DNA from: an uncultured Saprospiraceae bacterium
Lineage (GTDB): Bacteria > Bacteroidota > Bacteroidia > Chitinophagales > Saprospiraceae
NCBI GenBank assembly: GCA_937941765.1
Contig: CALDGQ010000061.1
Coordinates: 1 to 64,000, forward strand
Reading direction: 5' to 3'
DNA: 64,000 nt
Below, piece after piece: positions 40,301 to 50,200 of the stretch. Every line of letters starts with the position of its first letter. Position 1 is the first letter of the stretch. Made by a program: the position numbers and the translations under genes. Under the pieces are notes generated by a model, which was not told the DNA's origin, did not search any database, and saw only the letters and a list, made by a program, of their open reading frames with translations.

Positions 40301-41035
40301 AAGATTTAGCCAATGACCAACTTCATGAACTAGGATTTTACTATCAACGTTGCTATACGTCATAGTGACACCATCGTAATCGCCACCATTGGGAAAATTT
40401 GCATAGGCACCACCTGTAGTACCATTAACTTTATATACTACCCAAATATTTAGATATTGACTAGTAGGCCAACGTGATAAATCTTTTACTGCAAAATTTT
40501 CGTTTATAAGGAATAAGCCATTTTCAACGAATTCGGGAATACTAGATCCATCAACTCTATTTATTCCAGTGGTTGGGTTTCCGTCAGGATCGAAAGATGC
40601 CAAGCAGAATTCAATTTCTGTATCTACAATTTCTGGTGTGTTAGGATCGATTCCGAATGTCGGGATAAGCTGTCCTTTAAAGCCTTTATTTAGCTTGTCT
40701 AATGCGGCTTCAAGTTCAGAATCATCACTAAGAATCTGTGTGTCGGTTCCTCTATTTATTATATGGAAAACGACTGGAATTTGAATCGGATTATTCAACA
40801 TCTTTTCACTAGACTGCTTCTTTAATTCCTGAGATATTAGTAATTCGTTCTTAAGTTGCTTTTGTCGATAAATTGGATCTTCTTTCATCGCTTTTTGGTG
40901 CAATAGATGGGTAGCACAAGAATGAGGTGAAGTATCTAATGAAGATTTTTCATAATCGGTCGATAAATGGGTTTGACTTTGCAACGTTGTGAAAATACAA
41001 CAGCAAATAATTAACAATACTAGATTTCTAATCAT
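37364..41035 (-). CDS. M43 (cytophagalysin-type) metalloprotease with module A/B/G tail and T9SS domain
   Basis: A 1223-residue secreted zinc protease. A signal peptide and short propeptide precede a pappalysin/cytophagalysin catalytic domain (about 70-340) with H237-EVG-H241-WLNLF-H247, followed by NFMGYCS, which should hold the Met-turn. The tail reads G (about 345-389), a degenerate A, B2, A (about 530-610), B3, A (about 697-778), B3, A (about 858-938), G, C-type lectin (about 995-1125) and T9SS domain (from about 1142). The eight B repeats are the most in the window and are nearly identical in DNA. The head differs from the three neighbouring proteases, but the tail is of the same kit. 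A TTGACAAA pair lies about 254 bp upstream. Confidence 0.9.
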   Translation of the reverse strand: MIRNLVLLIICCCIFTTLQSQTHLSTDYEKSSLDTSPHSCATHLLHQKAMKEDPIYRQKQLKNELLISQELKKQSSEKMLNNPIQIPVVFHIINRGTDTQILSDDSELEAALDKLNKGFKGQLIPTFGIDPNTPEIVDTEIEFCLASFDPDGNPTTGINRVDGSSIPEFVENGLFLINENFAVKDLSRWPTSQYLNIWVVYKVNGTTGGAYANFPNGGDYDGVTMTYSNVDSKILVHEVGHWLNLFHVFRGDNDGTQCPPNSDCSIQGDRVCDTPPFRRVECTSYDCSNTPEVYKASYNFMGYCSALISRFTQGQKERMHAALAGPYRNTLQYSIGCTGVQSNIDNDNDGVSISIDCDDNDPSIPAIVGTPCDDGDSTTDNDVILADGCSCAGTTSDCPVSMVYENDNITIYGLDLVDYAEFKRSSISNNILTCNPPQNLCGPVFILSGVFPNETYIVTYSSENCSESISVFTGTSTPNCNDGIQNQGETGVDCGGPCTPCVTATCNDGIQNQGETGVDCGGPCNPCSIGGCNVNITSSNGGVTITGLTGLENAKLFTASIATVWGCNPWSGTPCSNNETVNGLNVGETYFLSIQSDDCDEWIPIVIQGGGTTATCNDGIQNQGETGIDCGGPCAPCQVTPTCNDGIQNQGETGIDCGGPCVPCQITATCNDGIQNQGETGVDCGGPCSPCQTAGCNVNVNSANGVVSVTGLTNAENAKLFTSDISAVWGCNPWNGSPCSNSEMISGLTIGETYFLSVQSNDCDEWITVVVQGGGTTATCNDGIQNQGETGIDCGGPCAPCQIVATCNDGIQNQGETGIDCGGPCAPCQIVATCNDGIQNQSETGIDCGGPCAPCQTGGCNIGVSSNNGTVTVTGLTNGENAKLFTTDITAVWGCNPWNGSPCSNLETISGLTIGETYFLSVQSDECDEWIPITVQGGSCTDSDDDGICNNVDCEPNNPNLPATPGSQCNDMNSNTTNDVILTDGCTCQGTPIGGGCNTPIPLGFTLLGEFGNSKYFMSNDVSNWDAASLEAASLGGYIVSISSQAENDFIKNNLDGNIVFIGLGDGANSSEGNLAWDSGEPYNFSNLVGGNSAAGDYAHMNFWAGTWTLDNPLTERPYILEVPCLPIPRIASNEIVNSLKINSLFPNPTSDEVFVKINSTIEQTAAITITNLMGQVVEQRTISLESGKQTMQLDLQNYPNGIYQMNIATVEEIVSHKIIKIE
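38465..38705 (-). repeat. Three tandem 81-bp repeats (module B)
   Basis: Three near-identical copies at an 81-bp period encode 27-residue units with core DGIQNQGETGIDCGGPC. The in-frame period means copy-number change by slippage or recombination would keep the reading frame. Confidence 0.9.
38955..39195 (-). repeat. Second set of three 81-bp repeats (module B)
   Basis: Same unit as at 38465-38705, three copies at an exact 81-bp period (shared core starting near 38994, 39075 and 39156), in the same protein. A further two-copy set at 39450-39605 has a 78-bp period. Confidence 0.9.
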
Positions 41036-41288
41036 GATAAATTACTATTAACTAATGTTATAAATGTGTGCTTAATTTTAAATTCGTAACAAGTGTATTA
41101 GGGGAAAACAGGGAGTAGCGGAATTCAATTATCTATTAGCAGAAAGTGGTTCAAATTAATATTGATATTAGTTTGAAATATCTCCTTTTAGATAAAATCA
41201 AAATACTGGAGAGTATAAATAATGTACTAAAACGTTTATAAGCCCAATTTACAACAATTATTATTGGAATGGATAACTGAAATTTGAA

Positions 41289-41350
41289 ATTGTCAAAAGC
41301 AATAAAGCTGAAAAGCAGAACTACTGTGTGAATTTACCTGATTTTGTCAA
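41289..41350 (-). promoter_or_regulatory. TTGACAAA box pair upstream of the M43 gene
   Basis: On the minus strand TTGACAAA lies at 41350-41343 and TTGACAAT at 41296-41289, 54 bp apart; the nearer box is 254 bp before the start at 41035. Confidence 0.5.
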
Positions 41351-41539
41351 TAAATTTTTTAATAATTCGAATCTAAAATTTCTAAAAATACCCGAATAGG
41401 CATACTTAATAAATCTAAAGAATTGATATACGAACTGTATTTTTAGGTTTTGATGATGTTGTAATTTATGAAGCTAGTTTTTTATAGGCTTGATTGCCTG
41501 TAATTTTTGTTTGTCTCTTTGTAATTCCGATAGAAAAAG

Positions 41540-41578
41540 AAAAGCGTACGACAATTTATTCAATTGAAATACGCTTTT
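41540..41578 (-). terminator. Terminator of the 1766-residue protease gene
   Basis: Arms AAAAGCGTA and TACGCTTTT form a nine-base-pair stem; a T-rich stretch follows on the minus strand, 26 bp beyond the stop at 41604. Confidence 0.85.
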
Positions 41579-41603
41579 GACAATTTTTATTTTTCACAAA
41601 ATC

Positions 41604-44600
41604 TTAATTCACTTTGATGATTTTCTTAGATATAATTTCGTTGTCCAAAATGAAGTTTAGGTAATAAATTCCATTGGGATAATTTGTTAAGTCTAATTGA
41701 ATCGTATTGCTTCCAATTTCAGCATTGATGCTTTTTTGTTCTTTTGTTTGTCCCATAATATTGGAAACAACAAGTTTAAAAATGAGATCATTTTCTACAT
41801 CTATTTGAACAAATAAATCATCTGAAGTTGGATTTGGAAAGATTTTATTAATAGCTAATAGACTTACTTCTTTTGACGCTATCCTTGGCATTGGCGCAAC
41901 ACACGGAATTTCCAAAATAAAAGGACGTTCAACAAAGCTTTCATTCAAATCCCAAGTTCCAGCCCAGAAATTCATTACTCCTACATCGTCTGCGGAATTG
42001 TTAGTGGTTGTTAAATTATTGAAAGTAACAGTTTCACCATTAACCCATTGCAAAGTACCTTCGTTATTCAAGTCATTCAGTCCAATTAACACGATATTTC
42101 CATTTAGGTTTGATTGAATAAAATCATTTTCAGCTTGATTGTAGATTGAGGTAAGGTGACCACCAGCTGCTGTTGCTTGCGATTGAGCGGTCGCAAAATT
42201 TACCGCATCATTGGACATAAAATATTGGCTATTTTCAAATTCTCCTAATGCAGTAAATCCTGATGGAGTAGGGGTGTTGCACCCTCCGCCATTGACATTT
42301 AATAATGCAATTGTAGTGTTATTATTTTCGTCTATTTCGTTGATATCATTATTGTCATCAACAACAATAAAGAAAGTATACAATCCAGGTGTGAGTGTGG
42401 CAGGAATCGTTATCGCACCTGTTACTTCTTGTGACCCAACGACTGTATTTCCAGTAGTGATACTTCCTTCTTGAATATCATCACTACTTAAATTTGAATC
42501 TGTAGAAATGTAAGTGTTGATTTGGTAATCCCCAACAGCAGTTCCAACACCAATATTGCGAAGTGTGAATGGAAAATATACAACCGCTCCTGGCATTCCT
42601 TCAATTGAATTGAAATTTATAATATTAAGATCAGATAAATTTGGATTCATAGGTGTTCCTTGACAAGTACAGCCATCCGCTTGGATGATGTCATTGGTTG
42701 TGTTGACATTCATGTCATTACAAGGTGTACCCGGAGGTGTTGGAATACCTGGATTGTTTGGTTCACAATCCTCATCGTCACAGATTCCATCATCATCTGC
42801 ATCTGGACATCCATCTCCTTGAACGATGACAGGAATCCATTCATCGCATTCATCGGACTGAACGCTTAAGAAATAAGTTGCACCACTAGTCAGCCCCGAG
42901 ATAGTTTCAGAGTTTGAACATGGTGTTCCCGACCAAGGATTACAACCCCAAACTGCATCAACATTGGCATCAAATAATTTTGCATTTTCAGCATTTGTCA
43001 ATCCAGTAACTGTAACCAATCCATTTGATGAAATAACACTAACATTACAACCACCTGTTGGGCATGGTGTGCAAGGTCCACCACAATCAATACCCGTTTC
43101 TCCTTGGTTTTGTATGCCATCTGTACATGTCGGAGTAATAGGGCAAGGGGCACAAGGCCCACCGCAATCAATGCCTGTTTCTCCTTGATTTTGAATACCA
43201 TCTGTACAAGTTGGGGTTGGCCCTCCACCTTGGACAGTGACAGGAATCCATTCATCACATTCATCTGATTGTACACTTAAGAAATAGGTTGCACCTGCTG
43301 TCAAGCCAGTAATGGTTTCCGAATTGGAACATGGAATTCCATTCCAGGGATTACATCCCCAAACTGCATCTATGTTGGTGTCAAATAATTTTGCATTTTC
43401 TGCATTTGTCAAACCACTAATAGTAATCGCTCCATTTGTAGAACTAACAGAAACATTACAGCCAGCTACTGGACATGGGGCACACGGTCCTCCGCAATCA
43501 ATCCCAGTTTCACCCTGATTCTGAATGCCATCTGTACAGGTTGGAGTTGTTGGGCAAGGAGCGCATGGACCACCACAATCGATTCCTGTTTCTCCTTGGT
43601 TTTGGATTCCGTCTGAGCAAGTTGCTGTAGTTCCACCTTGTATTACGATCGGTATCCATTCATCGCAGTTGTCAGATTGGACACTTAGAAAATAAGTATC
43701 GCCAACAACTAAACCATTTACCGATTCATTGTTAGAACATGGTGTGCCGCTCCATGGATTACAACCCCAAATTGTGGCTATACTGGTGTTAAATAATTTT
43801 GCATTTTCCGCTGAAGTTAAACCAGTTATGGTTACACCTCCGTTTGAAGAAGTGATAGATACATTGCATCCTCCACCTATAATTGTTCCTTGGCATGTAC
43901 AGCCGTCGGATTGAATAACATCATTTGTTGTATTTGAATTGTTATCATTACAAGTACTTCCGACAATAGCTGGAAGATTGGGGTCGTTGTCATTGCAGTC
44001 TTCTCCTAGACAAAAACCATCATTGTCATTATCTGTACATTCGCTATTGCTACAAGGATCTTCATATCCATATAACACATAATCGATGCTGCCGACAGAG
44101 CCAGTGGTGCGAACTCCTGTAAAAAATATTTTTCCGTCTGGTAATTTGACGATGTCTCTTACTTCGTCAAATCCATTCGCCCCGAAGTTTCTTTCCCATC
44201 GGATATCTCCGTTTGCATTGGTTGAAAAGAAGTGAAAACTCGCATCAGCACCATATTTAAATCTTCCTGCAACTAATAAATTTCCATTTTCTACTTCAGT
44301 AATTTGATTTAATGTAGTTGTGTTGGAACCGGCATAAGCTTTGTTCCAAATAATGTCACCGTTTGGATTTATCTTAACCAACCACATGTTGAATTGACCA
44401 AGATCAGGTTCATTATCAAATGGTAAATCTTCACTGCTGGAGGTACTACCAAACACGATGTTTCCATCACTGGTTGCAGTCAGTCTAGTATAGTTTTCTA
44501 TGTTTGTGCCACCGTAAGCTTTCTTCCAAATTTCATTTCCATCTGCATCAAACCTAATGATAATAGCATCAATAAAATCTGTATAATTTTCAATTTCTTG

Positions 44601-46904
44601 AGAATAAGTGCCACCAGAAACGTAAAGATCTCCATTTGAGGCTTCTACGACTTCTTCCACGAATTCAGTGTCACTTCCGCCAGCTTCTTTTTCCCAAATC
44701 ACATCTCCTGTAGGATTAATTTTTAGTAACCAAACATCTCTATCACCTCCGTTTGTTTGTGTTGTGCTTCCTGTAAGCACGTAATTGCCATCGTTTGTTT
44801 CAATTATGGTCTCAAAAATATCATCTCCTGCACTTCCATAATTTTTTGTCCATAATTTATTTCCATTTGCATCAATTTTTATAAGCCAGCCATCAGCTTC
44901 ATAAAAACCTCCATTATTATTTTCTACATCTCCTGAATTTGCTTCAGAACGTGTATATCCTGCTAATAAAAATCCACCATCTGGAGTTTCTATCGCATCA
45001 TTACAAACATCTGGGAGGGCTCCGCCGAAATTTGTCTTCCAAATAATGTCACCACTTTGGGTAGTTTTAATTATCCAGTAGTCTTCATTACCATTGGTGA
45101 ATCCAAGATCTCCTCCATTTCCACTAGCACCACCGGCTAGTAGGATATTTCCATCACTTGTTGCAACAATACTGTTAGCTTGATCAGATCCATCTCCTCC
45201 ATAGCTTCGATCAATGAGATAATTGGGTTGATTAAAGAGACTGATAGATCTTACTGATTCACACGTGCCGTCTGTAATTGTGATGTTGTAAACTCCTCTT
45301 TCCACTCCCAATTTGGGGTTGTTGCTTGAACCATCCGGCCAAGTGTAAGTATAAGATCCTGTTCCATCAATAACTGACAATGTTACATTTACAGGGCCAC
45401 AAGGGTCACCTGTAAAAGGAAATGAAGCATCTAACGAAATTCCATCGTTTACCGAACTTACTCTTACATGGTCCGCATAAGTTAGACCTGTATTTGGATC
45501 AAACACTTCAAGGCAATAATTAATAGCTGAATTTGTAACAGTAACATTACGAGAAGCTCCTGTTGTACCATCATCCCAATTGTAGATGCAATTTGAACAA
45601 TTAGGAATTGTTGCGTCTAAATTAATATTGTTTCCAAGGCAATCAAGGATATCATTTTCAAAAATATTAATAAAAGTTAAATCATCAAGACAAGTTTGAG
45701 CATCGATGTAATCTCTTACTTTCTGACCAGGCAATGGACCTAGGCCGAGGGTGAAGTCAACATTTGATCCGCAATAACTCATTATGGTATTTGGAAATGG
45801 ATTTGCAGTTGGACCGCAGTTGCCTTCTGGAGCAGCACAATTGTCTATCACTCCTCCTGGCCAAAAACAACTATGGGTATGCGGAGAAGAAAGTGCATGA
45901 CCTGTTTCGTGAGCGACCAAGTCTGCCGAATAGGTATAAATTGGAAATGTATTAACATTCGTGTTGGTGCCGATTCCACTTACAGCATAGGATGCTATAT
46001 CGCAAACGGTACCTACTCCTGCGACTCCTCCAAAGGTTGTACTAGACACATAGTGTGCAATATTTCCATTGACACAATTGGCATTGTCAACAAATTTATT
46101 GAGTATATCAAATTTTGTAAGTGTGGCTGGATATGGATCTGGTGTTGTCCAAATGGAGATTTCCGAAATTTGTAAATCCACTTGTTCAATTGCATAAATT
46201 GCATTGACAATATTAAACATATTGGTTATATAATTGGCAACATTTGACGTACTTCCCAATCCTAAAAGAAGATTATGATCCGCTTCAAAGTAAGTATGAA
46301 CCAATCGATCCATCATTGTTTTTTCTACAGAATTGACACCTTCGATTTTCATTTCCAATATTTTCGTTGGATCTGTTCCACAATCTAATTGCGGAATATC
46401 GGAATCTGCTTCTTTGTAGAAAATATATTCGTCAGGGATAGTTTTAGTCTCATCTTTTATTGGACCTAATGTATAATTTTGACCATCAACATTAATGATA
46501 CCATTTATTTCATTTTCAAAAATGCTGATAGCAACAAATTGTCCGTTACTTATATTTTGATAGAAATGACCTGGAATATATTCAACCGTATTTCGACCTT
46601 TAATGTCTGATTGTTCTGTTACATAAAAATTATTTCCGAGAATTTGTTTTTTATGAATCGTAATTTCAATGTTAGAATTTGATTGCCTTGGAATTGTAAT
46701 TTGAATGTTATCTGCATCACTTTTATAAAGTTCATGAAGTGACGTTGCATTTAATTTAAGGAAAGTCCCGTCTAACTTGGATAAGTCTGCGCTTATTTTT
46801 GCGTTAGTCGGTGTTGATACTTCAAAGAGTGGGTTAGAATTTGCTGTACCTAAATTCCAAAATCCAATAATGAAAAATAGGAATGAATAAAATTGAATCT
46901 TCAT
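41604..46904 (-). CDS. Reprolysin-like metalloprotease with propeller, module tail, lectin and T9SS domain
   Basis: A 1766-residue secreted zinc protease. The ATG at 46904 is preferred to 47012 because it opens a good signal peptide (MKIQFYSFLFFIIGFWNLG), whereas the upstream extension has no signal-peptide character. It has a propeptide-like domain (about 25-150), a catalytic motif H332-ETG-H-ALSSP-H, an SprB-like unit (about 488-551) and a beta-propeller (about 563-946). The tail is G - A - B2 - A - B2 - A - G (about 951-1416), CARDB (about 1418-1540), C-type lectin (about 1541-1671) and T9SS domain (from about 1685). It is the closest paralog in the window of the 2019-residue protease and lacks that protein's HYR-like pair. 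A TTGACAAA-type pair lies 173 bp upstream. Confidence 0.9.
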   Translation of the reverse strand: MKIQFYSFLFFIIGFWNLGTANSNPLFEVSTPTNAKISADLSKLDGTFLKLNATSLHELYKSDADNIQITIPRQSNSNIEITIHKKQILGNNFYVTEQSDIKGRNTVEYIPGHFYQNISNGQFVAISIFENEINGIINVDGQNYTLGPIKDETKTIPDEYIFYKEADSDIPQLDCGTDPTKILEMKIEGVNSVEKTMMDRLVHTYFEADHNLLLGLGSTSNVANYITNMFNIVNAIYAIEQVDLQISEISIWTTPDPYPATLTKFDILNKFVDNANCVNGNIAHYVSSTTFGGVAGVGTVCDIASYAVSGIGTNTNVNTFPIYTYSADLVAHETGHALSSPHTHSCFWPGGVIDNCAAPEGNCGPTANPFPNTIMSYCGSNVDFTLGLGPLPGQKVRDYIDAQTCLDDLTFINIFENDILDCLGNNINLDATIPNCSNCIYNWDDGTTGASRNVTVTNSAINYCLEVFDPNTGLTYADHVRVSSVNDGISLDASFPFTGDPCGPVNVTLSVIDGTGSYTYTWPDGSSNNPKLGVERGVYNITITDGTCESVRSISLFNQPNYLIDRSYGGDGSDQANSIVATSDGNILLAGGASGNGGDLGFTNGNEDYWIIKTTQSGDIIWKTNFGGALPDVCNDAIETPDGGFLLAGYTRSEANSGDVENNNGGFYEADGWLIKIDANGNKLWTKNYGSAGDDIFETIIETNDGNYVLTGSTTQTNGGDRDVWLLKINPTGDVIWEKEAGGSDTEFVEEVVEASNGDLYVSGGTYSQEIENYTDFIDAIIIRFDADGNEIWKKAYGGTNIENYTRLTATSDGNIVFGSTSSSEDLPFDNEPDLGQFNMWLVKINPNGDIIWNKAYAGSNTTTLNQITEVENGNLLVAGRFKYGADASFHFFSTNANGDIRWERNFGANGFDEVRDIVKLPDGKIFFTGVRTTGSVGSIDYVLYGYEDPCSNSECTDNDNDGFCLGEDCNDNDPNLPAIVGSTCNDNNSNTTNDVIQSDGCTCQGTIIGGGCNVSITSSNGGVTITGLTSAENAKLFNTSIATIWGCNPWSGTPCSNNESVNGLVVGDTYFLSVQSDNCDEWIPIVIQGGTTATCSDGIQNQGETGIDCGGPCAPCPTTPTCTDGIQNQGETGIDCGGPCAPCPVAGCNVSVSSTNGAITISGLTNAENAKLFDTNIDAVWGCNPWNGIPCSNSETITGLTAGATYFLSVQSDECDEWIPVTVQGGGPTPTCTDGIQNQGETGIDCGGPCAPCPITPTCTDGIQNQGETGIDCGGPCTPCPTGGCNVSVISSNGLVTVTGLTNAENAKLFDANVDAVWGCNPWSGTPCSNSETISGLTSGATYFLSVQSDECDEWIPVIVQGDGCPDADDDGICDDEDCEPNNPGIPTPPGTPCNDMNVNTTNDIIQADGCTCQGTPMNPNLSDLNIINFNSIEGMPGAVVYFPFTLRNIGVGTAVGDYQINTYISTDSNLSSDDIQEGSITTGNTVVGSQEVTGAITIPATLTPGLYTFFIVVDDNNDINEIDENNNTTIALLNVNGGGCNTPTPSGFTALGEFENSQYFMSNDAVNFATAQSQATAAGGHLTSIYNQAENDFIQSNLNGNIVLIGLNDLNNEGTLQWVNGETVTFNNLTTTNNSADDVGVMNFWAGTWDLNESFVERPFILEIPCVAPMPRIASKEVSLLAINKIFPNPTSDDLFVQIDVENDLIFKLVVSNIMGQTKEQKSINAEIGSNTIQLDLTNYPNGIYYLNFILDNEIISKKIIKVN
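42508..42647. repeat. 140-bp near-identical tract shared with 31861-32000
   Basis: Partner of the tract at 31861-32000, with two differences in 140 bases. Both encode the start of the CARDB domain. Confidence 0.8.
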
Positions 46905-47076
46905 CTTAAGTGTTGTTAAATTAAATGTAATCTGTTTTGACAATTCATTATTCATGAATCGAAAATAGCTTAGAACGTAACTAGTGTATATGGGAGGAAA
47001 TGAAATACACAAACGCTTTTTCTTTCAAATTGAAATTGAGCCTTTTTGGGTAAATAGGCAAAGACAAAATAAAAAG

Positions 47077-47138
47077 TTTGTCATAGAATATACAGCAGAA
47101 AGATAAGAATATATAAGGGGAATAGCTTTTTTTGTCAA
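47077..47138 (-). promoter_or_regulatory. TTGACAAA-type box pair upstream of the 1766-residue protease gene
   Basis: On the minus strand TTGACAAA lies at 47138-47131 and ATGACAAA at 47084-47077, 54 bp apart. The upstream box is followed after 17 bases by TATATA. Confidence 0.5.
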
Positions 47139-47201
47139 AAAAAAAGTGATAATTGTCGCTTATTTAATTTCTAATAATAACCTGAATTGGGTATAAGGAA
47201 A

Positions 47202-47234
47202 GAAGCGAAGTTGAATAGTTGCCAACTTCGCTTC
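47202..47234 (-). terminator. Terminator of the 1685-residue protease gene
   Basis: A perfect 12-base-pair stem (GAAGCGAAGTTG and complement) with a nine-base loop lies 25 bp after the stop at 47259. The following T run on the minus strand is short. Confidence 0.8.
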
Positions 47235-47258
47235 AATTATTACTAAATCAGTAAATGT

Positions 47259-50200
47259 TTAATTTTTTATAAATCGTGCTGTCTGTAATCCATTTTTATG
47301 GTATAAAACAACATTGTAAATTCCAGTTGCTAACTGATTTGTATTTAGTTGAATAGTATTCATTCCTTCCTCAAGATTAATTGGTTGTTGGATCTTTTTA
47401 TTTCCAATTAAGTCAAAAACTTCTAGTAAAATATTGTCATTAAAGGAGCTTTCAATTTGAATAAATGCTTCTGCTTTTACAGGATTCGGAAATAAATTTA
47501 TAATTGAAAATTTGTCAGAATTCATCAAGACATTTTTCTGAAAAGCGGTTGACTGATCCTCATTAAATGGAATCAAACCCAATTGAAACGAAATCCATTC
47601 ATCGCAATCGCCTTTTTGAACACTTAAGAAATAATTTACACCAGCATCCAGCCCATTAATTACTTCCGTATTATTACACGCACTTGACCATGGATTACAT
47701 TCCCAGACGATCCCTGCAGAACTCGCTGTTTCATCAAATAGTTTTACATTATTGACATCAGATAAACCTGTAACGGTAATTTGTCCAAAACTTGTTTCCG
47801 TAACTGTAATGTTACATCCATTTCCAATTGGTGTGCCTTCACAAGTGCATTCATCACTTACAATGACATCATTGATGGTTGTTGAATCAAAGTCATTGCA
47901 AGGAGCGCCTATAGGTGCTGGGATTGTGAAGTTGGTCGGTGCACAATCTTCATTATCACAAAACCCATCTCCATCAGAATCTGTACATTCTCCATCATTA
48001 GGAACGGTTATTGGAATCCATTCATCACAATATTCGGATTGGACACTAAGATAAAAAGTACCACCTCCTTGAGCAACTAAATAAGTATAAGACATTTGAC
48101 AACCTTGTGGACTTGCCCATGGATTACATTCATAAACGATATTGAAATCAGCATCAAACAATTTTACATTGTAAGACAAGGCTAATCCTTCAATTTCAAC
48201 ACCGCCAAATACACCATTATAAAATGCATCAACGCTAACTGTACATCCTGTGATTGGTGTCCCCATACACATACATCCATCTGCTTGGTATACATCATTT
48301 TCGGTAGATGCATCATTGTCATTACAAGGTGTACCCGGAGTAGTTGGTAAGAATGGTTCGTTATCGTTGCAATCTTCAAAACTACAAAATCCATCGCCAT
48401 CTAAATCAATACAACCTTCTTGGAAAACGACTTGAATCCATTCATCGCAATTATCAGATTGGACACTTAGGAAATAAGGTTGTTGGTCAATATCAACGGT
48501 GACATCGAAATTTTGTGTACATGGTGTTGCAAACCAAGGTGCGCATTCAAATACCACATCAAAATTTGCATTGAAAAGTTTTATATTTTCATTTGGAGTC
48601 ATTCCTGAAATAAATACTGGTGCTAGTCCAGCGACTACAGAACCACCACTAACTTCGACAGTACATACTTCAGTTTCACATGGCGCACACGGGCCGCCAC
48701 AATCAACTCCCTCTTCACCTTGATTTTGGATGCCGTCATTGCAAGTTGGGCAAGCAGGGCAAGGTCCTCCACAATCGATTCCTGTTTCTCCTTGATTTTG
48801 AATGCCATCGAAGCATGTTGGTTCATTTCCTCCTTCTATTACAATTGGAATCCATTCATCGCAATTGTCGGATTGCACACTTATGAAATAAGTAGCTCCA
48901 GTTGTAAGTCCAGAAATAGTTTCATTGTCTGTACAAGGTGTGCTATTCCAAGGATTGCAACCCCAGATTGCATTAATATCTGAATCAAATAATTTTGCAT
49001 TTTCAGTAGAAGTTAAACCAGTAATTGTTAAAATTGCATCAGAGATAGTTAAATTAATTTGGCAACCTTCAATGATAATTCCTTGGCAAGTACAACCATC
49101 TGCTAAGATTACATCGTTTGTTGTAGCTGGGTTGTTATCATCGCAACTACTTCCTACAGTTGTTGGAAGGTTGGGGTTGTTGTCGTCACAATCGTTTGGT
49201 TGGCAAACACCGTCATTGTCGTTATCAGTGCAGCCTCCTGTAATTGTAATGGAAGCAGTGGAGGTACAGTTTGCAGGACCTGCAGTTAGCGTATAGGTTC
49301 CTGCTGAGGTGATTGTTATGTTTTGTGTCGTTTCTCCTGTTGACCAAATCGGGTTTATTACAGGTACATCAGTTGATAATACAACAGGACCATTATCAAT
49401 GGTTGGGCTACTAGCTACTATTTGAAATGAATTATTTAGTACATTATCATTTAATCCTAACAACCAATAGTCGTAACTACCTTCGTTGCTAAGTACATCT
49501 CCATTTGCATTGATAGAGGAGCCACCAAAATATAAATTTCCATTTGAATGTTTTAATACTGTTTGACCAGTATCAAAGCCATCACCACCAAAAGAGTCAA
49601 ACCATACAATTTCATTTGAGGCATTGACTTTTGCTGCGAACATATTTCCAAAAGTATATGTTGCAAAAGGGTAGTCTGTAGATTCTCCAACAATAAGGTA
49701 ACCACCATCGTCTGTTGCGATTATGTCATTAGCAAGTGATCTGTTATTTGGTCCAAATATTTTTGACGATAAAATCTCACCATTTTGGTCAATTCTTAAT
49801 GACCATGCACTTTGTGTGCTATTATTATCGACGATATCTCCACCGCTGGAGTAGGTTGTAGCTGAAATAAAGAGTCCACCATTTTGATCGAGGTCGATTG
49901 AAGGTTTGTCTTCACGTGCACTTCCACCATAGGATTTAGACCAAATTTCATTTCCAGATTGATCCAATTTGAGAATATATAAATCGGTAAAAACGTCATA
50001 AATGGCAATGCCAGGCGATAGAGAAGTTCCCGCCACATACAAAGAACCATCATCAGAAATTATAAGATCAAATCCTTGTTCGTAATTATTTCCACCAAAA
50101 TCTTTTTCCCAAATAACATTGGCCTGCTCATCGAATTTTACAAGATACAATTGACTTTCAATATTAAAGCTAGAGCCAGAGCCATTCAAAATGCCAGAGT

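Larger units (their letters stand above)
41036..41603. other. 568-bp intergenic region upstream of the M43 gene
   Basis: Contains the terminator of the next protease gene (41540-41578) and the TTGACAAA pair (41289-41350). The 250 bases between the pair and the M43 start hold no other recognised feature, so a long leader is possible. Confidence 0.5.
46905..47258. other. Intergenic region upstream of the 1766-residue protease gene
   Basis: Contains the terminator of the next gene (47202-47234) and the box pair (47077-47138). The open frame extending to 47012 is treated as leader, not coding. Confidence 0.45.

Noticed and set aside
46905..47012. Upstream start at 47012 for the 1766-residue protease
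   Set aside because: The extra 36 residues have no signal-peptide character, whereas the ATG at 46904 opens a standard one.
25240..47138. TTGACAAA boxes as ordinary sigma-70 -35 elements
   Set aside because: No consistent -10 hexamer follows at 16-18 bases across the copies, and Bacteroidota primary promoters use TTTG/TAnnTTTG. The fixed distance between boxes needs another explanation.
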